64,000 nucleotides of DNA from Azospirillum lipoferum 4B. GTDB lineage: Bacteria > Pseudomonadota > Alphaproteobacteria > Azospirillales > Azospirillaceae. Below, one piece after another: positions 47,733-55,719 of this stretch. The notes beneath the pieces were generated by a model, which was not told where the DNA came from, did no database searches, and saw only the letters and a list, made by a program, of their open reading frames with translations. The position numbers and the translations under genes were made by a program. The stretch covers positions 496,001-560,000 of the forward strand of contig NC_016587.1 in the NCBI RefSeq assembly GCF_000283655.1. The letters run 5' to 3'. The stretch's first letter is position 1; the number at the start of each line of letters is the position of its first letter.

Positions 47733-49310
47733 TCAATGGACTGTATAAGACAGTTTATCCGAGGCGATTGGTCCGGCACCGGCAGCGCCGATCGACGCGG
47801 CAATCGCATCCACCGACGTCACACCCGGAATCGGCATCAGATCCTGATGGGCCAATATCGCCGCATGCCCATCATCGAACCCCCGTTCGTTGGCGAAGCA
47901 GGCGACCTCCTCTATCCCAGGCCGGCGCAGTTTGATGTCGAAACCGACGTCATCTCCACGGACAGGCGGGATGGTCAAAGCGGTACCGGACGATACGAAG
48001 GACGCCGTCTGGAATCGATTGGGATAAAGACGGACGGTTGCGCCAGCACTGTCCGTGTAAAAGCAACGGAGATGGGCGCTGCGCGACAAGGTAACGATGA
48101 ACGCCGTGCGATCCCCCGTCTTGAAATCCGCACCGACCTTGGCCGCCGGTCCAGCCGCGGCCAGGGCGCCGGTGCTTCGAACATTGACCGTCAGTTCCCT
48201 CGCCGGCCGTGTCGCGGCCAGCATTTGCGACGACGCGCCGGGACCAAAGCCCCCCCCCGGCAATGGTAGGGCGTTGGCTCCCTGGCTGAGCTTCATGAAA
48301 GTTTCGAATGTCGGCCGGCCGCTTGCCACGAGATTGTTGTCGGCCTGGAAACGGGCCAGCGTCGCGCGCAGCGCATCCGGGTCGTTCGCCCCGCCACCCG
48401 TCAGATACCCACGCTGCTCCAGGGATTGACGGATGTACTGGAGCCGCTCGGTTTCAGAGACACCATCGTACCAAGCGCGCAACTGCTCCTGGACGAGTTT
48501 ATTGCCGTTGTCGATCTGCAGGCAATCCCAGTAGGGAAGCTTGAAGAGCTTACCGACCAGTTCGATACTGCCCAGTTCTATCAGGGTGCGCGCCGCCTGC
48601 CCGATGGTTTCCTGCTTGTCGACGCTGAGATTGAAGCGCACACCCGCCTTCAGGATGCGCGCGCCGGCCTCACCCGACTTTCCCTCGCTGGCGATGACCG
48701 CGGTGTTGTTGGAGGTGACGCCGGGGATGACGGTCTGACCATCCATCAGGGCCACATGCAGGTCGACCGCGATCGAACCGATGCGCCGGTCGGCCGCCGC
48801 CCCAAGCTGGAACAGTTCCTGCGAGATATCGAAGCCGCGACGCCCCGCGGCTATGTTGGTGTCCGCTTGAGAAATGCTGCCGCCGATCACATATTCTGCC
48901 CGCTCGATCACAGGCTTAGCCTCATAGGTCACCCAGTCGGTGCCCGCGGCTTCCGTAGCGCCCGGGCGGGTGCGCGATACGTAAAGAAAAGCCTGACTCG
49001 ATTCCGACATGGTGGACAGGGCCGAAATCAGCATATCGACCCCTCCGACCGCGACATTGCCTGTACGGTCCGGCAGCAGGGTGCTGGTGACCACGACGTG
49101 ACGGATGCCGTGTTCCCCAAGCTTGCGGTCCATACAACGCAAACCGTCGGTGAAACCCGTGATGGTCCGGGTCGGCTGAGTCGCCGGTTGGGCGATGATC
49201 GTGGCGTGTTCTGGATTCGGCAAGGCGCAGGCCGACACCGCGAGCACCGATCCGAGCGCGATGCGACAAGCCATCCGGTTGGACTTTTTCGGTTCGTCCT
49301 TCATCGTCAA
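47733..49310 (-). CDS. CsgG-like outer-membrane lipoprotein with peptidoglycan-binding-like and DUF4384-like domains
   Basis: The 525-residue lipoprotein has a lipobox (LAVSAC) near residue 28. Residues about 50-275 match CsgG, the curli secretion pore: AEYVIGGSISQADTNI, FQLGAAADRRIGSIAVDLHV, and TLIELGSIELVG ending in YWDCLQ. A region like a peptidoglycan-binding repeat (about 275-345, YLTGGGANDPDALRATLARF) and a DUF4384-like domain (TAFIVTLSRSAHLRCFYTD, then TVRLYPN) follow. E. coli CsgG stops after the pore part, so this is an extended form. It is the best evidence that the cluster exports something across the outer membrane. Confidence 0.85.
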   Translation of the reverse strand: MTMKDEPKKSNRMACRIALGSVLAVSACALPNPEHATIIAQPATQPTRTITGFTDGLRCMDRKLGEHGIRHVVVTSTLLPDRTGNVAVGGVDMLISALSTMSESSQAFLYVSRTRPGATEAAGTDWVTYEAKPVIERAEYVIGGSISQADTNIAAGRRGFDISQELFQLGAAADRRIGSIAVDLHVALMDGQTVIPGVTSNNTAVIASEGKSGEAGARILKAGVRFNLSVDKQETIGQAARTLIELGSIELVGKLFKLPYWDCLQIDNGNKLVQEQLRAWYDGVSETERLQYIRQSLEQRGYLTGGGANDPDALRATLARFQADNNLVASGRPTFETFMKLSQGANALPLPGGGFGPGASSQMLAATRPARELTVNVRSTGALAAAGPAAKVGADFKTGDRTAFIVTLSRSAHLRCFYTDSAGATVRLYPNRFQTASFVSSGTALTIPPVRGDDVGFDIKLRRPGIEEVACFANERGFDDGHAAILAHQDLMPIPGVTSVDAIAASIGAAGAGPIASDKLSYTVH

Positions 49311-49696
49311 TTCCCCTTGCCTGTACTTTTCAGTATTTGCTGAAGCAGGATCAGCATCGGGTCGGGACGCAGACTCAGCGCTTTCGCGATATCAGGATTT
49401 GCCTTGAGCAGTTGCGTCTCGGCAGGCGTGGGCGTTTGATGCCCCAATGCAACGGTGCCTGAAGGAGGCAGAGCGACGGCCTCGTCGATCTGGCGCAGAA
49501 CCTCTCGAAGAAGCTCCGGGTCCTTTTGTTCCAGTTCTCTCAGAACAGGATTGGTGAAAATGCGCGCATCCCTGAATGTTTCGCCCAGCGCCAGGTTTTT
49601 AACCTGAGACCAGGCTGTAAACGACGTGAATGCCATCGCAAGACCCATAGACATGGCGCCAACGATGACGATTCTCAGCGATGCTGACACGGTCAC
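49307..49696 (-). CDS. Exported protein of unknown function
   Basis: This 129-residue protein has an N-terminal signal or anchor (RIVIVGAMSMGLAMAF, then SFTAWSQ) and a helical mature part (FTNPVLRELEQKDPELLREV, LQQILKSTGKGN). The start overlaps nothing upstream; its stop overlaps the ATG of the CsgG-like gene (49307-49310). It is likely a periplasmic helper of the secretion half. No family was recognised. Confidence 0.7.
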   Translation of the reverse strand: MTVSASLRIVIVGAMSMGLAMAFTSFTAWSQVKNLALGETFRDARIFTNPVLRELEQKDPELLREVLRQIDEAVALPPSGTVALGHQTPTPAETQLLKANPDIAKALSLRPDPMLILLQQILKSTGKGN

Positions 49697-49705
49697 GCTC
49701 CTGAT

Positions 49706-50548
49706 TTATCGATTCATGATTTGGCGAATGGCGGTCATGTACAGACCAAAGCAATTTTCAAGAATGCCGGGGGACCGGATGACCCTCGCCTTGTCGTAGG
49801 GACGCACAATGACTTCCAAAAGACCGCATTTACTGAGGCCGTCCAGAGTCTTGCGGCAAGTCTCGGCCGACATCACATCGACCAGGAAACGCGCCATGTC
49901 CGATTGGCTGAGTTCGAACCCCCCCTGGGACAAAGCCATGCTGATCTTGGCAATCACCGCCTCCGGAAACAGGCCGCCCCGCAGCGCATCCGTCCGCCCG
50001 CCACTCTTGCCTTCATGTTCCGAACTGGCAAGGATGTTGGTAATCCGGAGATTGTGCAACTTGATCAACTCGAGAAAATAATCGTGCTGATCGGCGCCCA
50101 GCGCTCGCAAGACGAAAAGAAATTCAGAGATCAAAATCACATGCTCTCTATATTTGTCGATCGTTTCGTCGAACCACTCCTTATTCGGCGTATGCCGCGC
50201 CAAGATCTCGAAGAATTCTGTGCGAGCCTGCCGCAACCCTATATCGAGAGCGACGTCCAGTTTGGCATTGCTCCAATCATAGTTCAGCGGATCCGAAGGA
50301 GTCGCTGCCTCGCCCATCGCCAACCGCTCCCCGCACCAGAAATAGAATTTTCCAGGCCCTCCCGGCAAAGAAGGGGCTGAAGGTGGCGCGCACAACACGC
50401 CATCCTCCATCAGGCTTACACCATACTCTCTTTTCAGGTCACGATAATCCTCGTAAATCTGCGATAAATTGCAGGAACCTTTATCAGACATACGATTTTT
50501 GCGCAACATCGCATTTTTTTTCTGATAAAGGTTGAATTTCATTATCAT
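49706..50548 (-). CDS. Probable regulator with Crp-type winged helix-turn-helix
   Basis: The 280-residue cytoplasmic protein has an unrecognised N-terminal region with helices rich in charged residues. Its C-terminal region resembles a Crp-like winged helix: FELSQSDMARFLVDVMSAET, CRKTLDGLSKCGLLEVI and ARVIRSPGILENC. The nucleotide-binding barrel of true Crp proteins is not obvious. It is embedded in the secretion half of the cluster, so it may control it, perhaps at the palindrome upstream of the repeat-protein gene. Confidence 0.65.
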   Translation of the reverse strand: MIMKFNLYQKKNAMLRKNRMSDKGSCNLSQIYEDYRDLKREYGVSLMEDGVLCAPPSAPSLPGGPGKFYFWCGERLAMGEAATPSDPLNYDWSNAKLDVALDIGLRQARTEFFEILARHTPNKEWFDETIDKYREHVILISEFLFVLRALGADQHDYFLELIKLHNLRITNILASSEHEGKSGGRTDALRGGLFPEAVIAKISMALSQGGFELSQSDMARFLVDVMSAETCRKTLDGLSKCGLLEVIVRPYDKARVIRSPGILENCFGLYMTAIRQIMNR

Positions 50549-50557
50549 GGATGCCGC

Positions 50558-50938
50558 CTATCGCGTGCACGAGGCGATGATGTTTTCCTTTGCGTAAACG
50601 TTGAGTTCGCGCAGATTGACCGCCTCATTGCCTTCGACCACCCCGATGTTCTGGGTGCATTCCCGGCTCTGGCCGCTGACGACCTGGACCTCCCGCTTTC
50701 CGGTCCGCGACGTGCTCTCGACGAAGACATTGTTGGATCCGGGCGTGAGACCGGCCTTCTTGACCGCGTTCGTGCGCAAAGCCTCGCTTTCCATCCGGTT
50801 CATTTTGACCATATCTTCGGGAGCGACATTCGTCCTGGCGTTGAATGGCTTGGCTTGAGCCCAGGCGGAAAGCGGCGATACGACGGCAGCGGACACGACG
50901 AGGGTGACGGTGAACAGTGGGGCTATGATGCGTTTCAT
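50558..50938 (-). CDS. Exported protein of unknown function next to the curlin-like gene
   Basis: The 126-residue protein has a signal peptide ending SAWAQA before KPFNART. The mature part has two cysteines (SRECTQNIGVV, NIIASCTR) that could form a disulphide, and regular Asn/Val-rich strands. ATG 50938 follows GGAG closely. Its place between the repeat protein and the regulator suggests an accessory subunit or chaperone comparable in role to CsgE/F, though no sequence match was recognised. Confidence 0.7.
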   Translation of the reverse strand: MKRIIAPLFTVTLVVSAAVVSPLSAWAQAKPFNARTNVAPEDMVKMNRMESEALRTNAVKKAGLTPGSNNVFVESTSRTGKREVQVVSGQSRECTQNIGVVEGNEAVNLRELNVYAKENIIASCTR

Positions 50939-51009
50939 TTCGGTCTCCGAGTCTGACGGGGGGACGAATGGGGGGTTGGCCGGCGTATGACGCCGGCCAA
51001 CCGGGGAAC

Positions 51010-51303
51010 TTACTTGCCAACCAAAGAACCGATGTTCTGGCTGACCCCGTTGAGATTCCCCTTTACCGAAACAATGGAGTCGCGCATAGTCACCGTCTGT
51101 TTGAGGTTCCCCTTGACGCCGACATCGCCGACGGCACTGCCGACATTGTGGTCGACAGAGTTGAGGTTGCCTTCCACAGTGGTCCTGGCATCGCGCATGT
51201 TGACGGTGTGAGTGGCATTGCCACCGATTTCGATGCGACCGGCCGAAGCCAGGCTGGTGGACAGGAGCAGGCCGGTGAGCGCCATTGCAGTCAGCTTCAT
51301 CAT
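51010..51303 (-). CDS. Curlin-like repeat protein, possible exported fibre subunit
   Basis: The 97-residue product has a signal peptide ending SLASA before GRIEIGG. The mature part is about two imperfect repeats of about 34 residues: NMRDARTTVEGNLNSVDHNV, then GSAVG; and TMRDSIVSVKGNLNGVSQNI, then GSLVG. The regular alternation of Asn, Gly, Val and Thr with Asn/Gln at fixed spacing resembles beta-helical amyloid subunits of the curli type, although the exact CsgA repeat consensus is not met. It is the first gene of the cluster, with an AGGAG ribosome site, and is the natural candidate substrate of the CsgG-like pore. Confidence 0.7.
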   Translation of the reverse strand: MMKLTAMALTGLLLSTSLASAGRIEIGGNATHTVNMRDARTTVEGNLNSVDHNVGSAVGDVGVKGNLKQTVTMRDSIVSVKGNLNGVSQNIGSLVGK

Positions 51304-51383
51304 GATCTTTGATCTCCTGTTTGTGTCCGACGCGATTTGCGGCGGCTGCAAACCCTTGATGCACTGATCCGGACGAAGACACA

Positions 51384-51399
51384 CCATTCAAACGAATGG
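51384..51399. promoter_or_regulatory. Inverted repeat upstream of the curlin-like gene, possible operator
   Basis: CCATTC and GAATGG flank AAAC, about 80-95 bases upstream of the repeat-protein start. It may bind the Crp-like regulator encoded two genes downstream. Confidence 0.35.
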
Positions 51400-51661
51400 A
51401 ATACTTCCCTATATTTGTGTACCCTCTCCAAACATTTTGCAGCCAGGCTTGGAAAATGTGAAGCAGCACCCATTATCTTGCCCCGGTTGGGTGGTTCTTG
51501 CGCAGTTTGCGTGGATCACGCCGCCAGGAGGGTTCGTCTGCGGAGCAAATCCAGGCTGGCTCTGCCATACATCTGACGCTTAAGAAGCTTGAGGCGTACT
51601 CCTGCGCCGAGGACCGCCTTGTGAACGGGGTCTGGAAGGTGAATCATCGGGCCTTGTCCCT

Positions 51662-51840
51662 ATGGCTATCCCTATGGCAGTCCCTATGGCTATCCAGCGC
51701 GTCGAGGTGATTACGGGTGCGGAGCAGCGGCGGCAGTTCAGCGAGGAGGAGAAGCAGCGGCTGGTGGAGGAAGCGTTCCAGCCGGGGGTGAAGGCGACGG
51801 CGGTCGCCCGGCAGTTGGGCGTTGACGTTAGCCTGCCCCT
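51662..51840 (+). pseudogene. IS66-family TnpA remnant with a 12-bp tandem repeat at its start
   Basis: The frame reads MAIPMAVPMAIQ from three 12-bp units (TCCCTATGGCTA, 51657-51692), then the helix-turn-helix RRQFSEEEKQRLVEEAFQPG and KATAVARQLGVDVS of IS66 TnpA. It then departs into unrelated sequence. Only the N-terminal part of the accessory protein survives. It brackets the cargo block opposite to the TnpC remnant at 35.6-35.9 kb. Confidence 0.75.
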
Positions 51841-52076
51841 CCGTGCCAATGAAGGTGAGACACCAGCCCCCCTGAAGTTTAAGCTCGAGGGCGTAGGAAA
51901 CTCATTTCGTTGTCATGCCCAATAAGACGCCCCTGCCAGCCACTGGAGCTGGCGCTGTCCCTTAGATCGGTGAGAAGTCGCGGGTTGTTGCTGTGCCTGC
52001 GGCAGCCTCCCCGGAACTGTCCCCCCGTCCGAAACGCTCACACCATCATCCATTAGGCTGTCCCCATCACCTTGAA

Positions 52077-53386
52077 TCACGTGGCTTTCTCGCCCCGCAA
52101 TCGAAACGTCTCCTGGATGTGAAGCCCGATGACGTCGGCCGCTTGGCGAAGCGGCGATGCCACGAGATGGGCGTAGCGTTGCGTTGTCACCGGCTGGGTG
52201 TGCCCAAGCAACGCGCCGATGACCGGCAGGGACAGCCCTTTCGCCGCTCCAACGGACGCGAAGGAGTGGCGCAGGTCATGCAACCGAACATCGCTCAGCC
52301 CCGGCGGCAGCGCAATACCGGCGATCGCAGCAGCGTCCTGGCATTCGGCAACACTCGGCGTCCGCTCCAGACGGTCACGCAACCCCGCGATGATTGTCGT
52401 GATCGGGTCGGATGGATCGGCGCTCCACAAGCGGACGGTGGCCGCTTCCCGAATGCGATGCCAGGGTTTGCGAAGGTTGACCAGCGCCGCTGCCGGATCG
52501 GCGCCCGGAAACACCCACCCCGAGGTCCGCGGCAACGCCGTCAAGACCCCGACCGCCAGGGCGTTGAGGTGAATGGTTTTCGCACCGGTCTTGCTGTCCG
52601 GCAGGCGCGCCCTTCCCGCGACGAGATCGACATAATCCCAGCGAAGCGTCTGGATCTCGGAAAGCCGGGCTCCTGTGAACAGCAGGAGACGGACGATGCC
52701 GATGATCGATGTCGGTTCGGCACCCGAACGCTCCGCATCGTCGAGCGTCTGGCCAAGAGCGGCAAATTCCTTGTCCGACAGAAAGCGCTCCATCCGCCGT
52801 TCCGGATACCGCTCCACATGCCGACAGGGATTGCTGCCATCGGGGCGCAGGCCCCATTTCTCGGCGAGATTGAACATTTTGGACAGCAATGCCAGCACCC
52901 GGTTGGCGGCACCGGGCGTGCCGTGCATGCCGTGATGAAGAGAGGCGACATCCGCCCGGGTTTTGTCGGCGACCCTCTTGCGTCCGATTTGGGCACGGAC
53001 GTGAAGACGGAGATTGTCCTGATCCTTGCGGGCGCTGCTGGCCTTTTTCTTCGACGCGGCATGCTGCTGGAGATAGCGGTCGGCAAGGTCGTTCATCGTC
53101 GACGCGGCGTTGCCGGCCTTCACATCTGCGACCGGGTCTTCCCCACGCTGAACGGCCGCCAGCACCTGCAACGCCGCTCGACGCCCTTGCTCCGGCGTCA
53201 TCGGGCCATGGGTGCCCAGCGTCAGGCGGCGTGAATCTTTTCCGTCCCTCGGTACTGAACCACATACGTCTTGCGCCCAGAGGGCTTGATACGCAGACCG
53301 AACCCGGACAACTCGTCGTCCCAGACGACCGTTTCCTTCGTATCCGGCTTGATGCCGTCGATCACACGTTTGGTAAGCTTCGGCAT
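52077..53386 (-). pseudogene. Tyrosine-type site-specific integrase, frameshifted near residue 48
   Basis: The enzyme begins at ATG 53386 with a typical arm-binding start (MPKLTKRVIDGIKPDTKE, ELSGFGLRIKPSGRKTYVVQ). At about 53238-53241 (AAAA on the minus strand) the frame must shift by -1 to continue with KDSRRLTLGTHGPM and the rest. Catalytic residues are all present: TGARLSEIQTLRW, the box HDLRHSFAS, LLGHTQPVTTQRYAH. Without the shift a 51-residue peptide ends at TGA. It is the resident integrase of the tRNA-Phe island and lies at its right end. The break may be a mutation, a sequencing error or, less likely, programmed. Confidence 0.85.
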
Positions 53387-53436
53387 CGGCGCTTCTCCCG
53401 CGGATCAGAGCCATGACGCGCTCAGCACAGAAGCTC

Positions 53437-53454
53437 GGTAAGCGAGCGGTAAGC
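53437..53454 (+). promoter_or_regulatory. Pair of GGTAAGC motifs, candidate integrase arm sites (right end)
   Basis: GGTAAGC lies at 53437 and 53448 with an 11-base period, in the leader of the integrase gene. It mirrors the pair at 31195 and 31206. A further copy is at 53372 inside the integrase start and one at 53670 outside attR. Confidence 0.5.
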
Positions 53455-53573
53455 ACCAGAAAGAGTATTTTGGTACGGGATATCGGCCAATGGCGCAGAC
53501 GGATATGTTAAGTTTCAATCGCTTATCGCATGAAAGCGCAATGCTGGATACCCTGGCGTAGCCGGATACCCTA

Positions 53574-53622
53574 GACTGAAAATCCCCGTGTCGGCGGTTC
53601 GACTCCGTCCCTGGGCACCATT
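53574..53622 (+). repeat. attR: second copy of the 49-bp tRNA-Phe repeat
   Basis: This is identical over 49 bases to 31100-31148 and carries only the anticodon loop to the CCA end of the tRNA. The following 100 bases again resemble the DNA after the intact tRNA. It marks the right border of the island. Confidence 0.95.
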
Positions 53623-53721
53623 CCCTTTCAAGCACTTAGAGAGTGGTGTGTGATCGGCTTACCAAGTGCGGTAAGCAGCAGACATCTCACCAATCCAAGG
53701 ACCGGGACCGATCCCCAGCGG

Positions 53722-54128
53722 CATTGTTGCATAAATCGGACTCCGGGCAAACTGCCCGCTATCTCCCGGATTTCAGGCGGGCACTGCGTCGGGCCAACGT
53801 CGTGTAATCGGGAACTGGCAACTCCATGCCGAGGACCTGGACAATGGAGCGCAGCAGTCCCTCCATCTGCCGCCAGGGGCGCCAAAGGCCAAGCGCAGCG
53901 TGACCCCGGTCTCATGACCCCGGCCTCTATGGCGATGTCCGAGCAGGCTGCTGGACGGCCTCTCCGGCCGGTGACGGCGGGTGCCCTTCCCGCGAGAGCC
54001 TCGGGTGTCACCCAGTTCGTCAGGCTCCCGCGTTGCCGAAGGGCCCGGTTGTACTCTCCCCAGTTCTCGACCATGTACTTGGCCTTCGGGATCCGATGAC
54101 GGCGCGGTTCATTGTGCTTATACGGCAT
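53722..54128 (-). pseudogene. IS5-family transposase remnant
   Basis: From ATG 54128 the frame reads MPYKHNEPRRHRIPKAKYMV, ENWGEYNRALRQRGSLTNWV and TPEALAG, the usual N-terminus of an IS5-group transposase. After about 70 residues the reading frame breaks, and the similarity continues in another frame (WRQMEGLLRSIVQVLGMELP, VPDYTTLARRS). It then ends in a terminal-repeat-like GGCATTGTTGCATAAATC at about 53722. The DDE core is missing. The element abuts the attR-flanking sequence. Confidence 0.75.
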
Positions 54129-54260
54129 GCGGGTACTCGGCGGCGGAGCCCACCTCTTTACCGGCTGCGCCGACGTCCCGCACCACGAACCGGATTGATG
54201 CGTGTTGCGCAAGGCATCGCCAGCGATAGGGAGGGGCCGCACCTGCGCTGCCCGGCCGCG

Positions 54261-54602
54261 TCACGCGCCGTCGAAGGAGACCACCCGCAACTCCCGCCCC
54301 TCCAGCACCGCCCTGGCGTGGCTGCCGCAGGCAGGACAGGGAGCGATCGGCGAATCCGGCCGGTACTCGGCCCGGCAGTCGGCGCAGCGGACTTTCAACG
54401 GGATCCGGTTGATCACCAGTTCGGCACCCTCCGCAACCGTGCCTTTCGACAGGAGGGGAAAGCAGAACTGCAGCGCCTGGGGATCGACGGCCGAAGCCTC
54501 GCCGATGTCCACGGTCACGCGCGAAACGTGCCTGACCCCTTCGAGACCGGCGCAATCAGTCACCAGGGCGATGATGCTCTCGCTCAACGACAGCTCGTGC
54601 AT
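54261..54602 (-). CDS. hypA: Hydrogenase nickel incorporation protein HypA
   Basis: The 113-residue metallochaperone inserts nickel into the hydrogenase large subunit. It starts with the nickel-binding MHEL and has a zinc site CADCRAEYRPDSPIAPCPAC. It is the last gene of the hydrogenase operon. No hypB-F or maturation protease genes are in the window, so the rest must be encoded elsewhere. ATG 54602 is exact for the family because residues 1-2 bind nickel. Confidence 0.93.
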   Translation of the reverse strand: MHELSLSESIIALVTDCAGLEGVRHVSRVTVDIGEASAVDPQALQFCFPLLSKGTVAEGAELVINRIPLKVRCADCRAEYRPDSPIAPCPACGSHARAVLEGRELRVVSFDGA

Positions 54603-54628
54603 GGCCTCGCCTCCCGCTTCCGGCGACC

Positions 54629-55708
54629 TCAGCGGTCCGTGCAGGAGATGCAGGGATCGACCGACGCCTGGATGATCGACAGGTCCGCAAGGGGCTGCCC
54701 GATCACCATCGCCTCGATGGCCGGGATGTTGACGAAGGACGGCGTGCGGATCTTGACGCGCGCCGGGGTGCTCCCGCCCTCCGATGCGACGTAGTAGAAG
54801 GCCTCGCCGCGGGGCGCCTCCGTGCGCATCGTCGCCTCGCCGACCGGAATGGTCGGCAGCCCGTCGACCGCCTTGAGGGGACCCGCCGGCATGGTCAGCA
54901 GCGCTTCGCGGATCAGCCGCACGCTTTCCAGCATCTCCAGCGCCCGCACCACCACGCGCGCCAGCACGTCGCCCTCGGGACGGACGATGCTGTTGAACCC
55001 GAGTTCGCCGTAGGTCAGGTAGGGTTCGTCCTTGCGCACGTCGATGTCGAGGCCGGAGGCGCGGGCCACCGGGCCGACGACCGCCCATTCGACGGCCTTT
55101 TCCCTGCTCAGCGGGCCGACGTTGCGGGTGCGGGCCAGCGCGGTGGGATTCTCGGTGAAGGTCGGCACGACCACCTCGGTCAGGACCTTGGTCAGATGGT
55201 CCAGCATCGGCAGGTAATCGGCCGGGTTGGGGATGTCGCGGTGGACGCCGCCGATGCAGTTCATCCCGTAATTCACCCGGTTGCCGCTGATCGCCTCCAG
55301 CGTGTCCATCACCAGTTCACGCAGGTTGAACACCTCCATGAACAGCGAATGGAAGCCGATGTCCTCGGCACCGACGCCGGCCCACAGCAGGTGGGAATGG
55401 AGACGCTCCAGTTCGGCGATGATCAGGCGGATGTGCGCCGCGCGCCTGGGCAGTTCGAGGTCCGCGATCTTCTCGACCGCAAGGCAGAAGGTCATGGCAT
55501 GGGTGTTGGAACAGATTCCGCAGACACGCTCGATCAGCGTGATGACCTCGACCCAGTTCCGTTTCTGCGCCAGCAGCTCAATGCCGCGGAAGCTGAAGCC
55601 GACCTCCACATTGACGGATTCGATGACCTCCGCCTTGCACTGGACGTTGACCTTGAAGGGTTCTTCCAGGGCGGGGTGATAGGGGCCGAGCGGAAAGGTG
55701 TATGGCAT
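54629..55708 (-). CDS. Group 4 [NiFe] hydrogenase large subunit (NuoD/HycE-like)
   Basis: This 359-residue catalytic subunit has both nickel-binding cysteine pairs: RVCGICSNTHA near residue 65 and DPCISC near the end. Its last residues are DPCISCTDR and then the stop, so no C-terminal peptide remains to be cut off; most group 4 enzymes such as HycE need that cut. The compact size and NuoD-like core (LERLHSHLLWAGV, GGVHRDIP) place it with Ech/Mbh-type membrane hydrogenases. It is preceded by separate NuoC-like and ferredoxin subunits. Confidence 0.92.
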   Translation of the reverse strand: MPYTFPLGPYHPALEEPFKVNVQCKAEVIESVNVEVGFSFRGIELLAQKRNWVEVITLIERVCGICSNTHAMTFCLAVEKIADLELPRRAAHIRLIIAELERLHSHLLWAGVGAEDIGFHSLFMEVFNLRELVMDTLEAISGNRVNYGMNCIGGVHRDIPNPADYLPMLDHLTKVLTEVVVPTFTENPTALARTRNVGPLSREKAVEWAVVGPVARASGLDIDVRKDEPYLTYGELGFNSIVRPEGDVLARVVVRALEMLESVRLIREALLTMPAGPLKAVDGLPTIPVGEATMRTEAPRGEAFYYVASEGGSTPARVKIRTPSFVNIPAIEAMVIGQPLADLSIIQASVDPCISCTDR

Positions 55709-55719
55709 GACCGGAACTC

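Noticed and set aside
36492-51303. Type VI secretion system, suggested by FHA, kinase, PP2C and OmpA-type genes
   Set aside because: No TssB/C sheath, Hcp, VgrG, ClpV, TssM or baseplate genes are present anywhere in the window.
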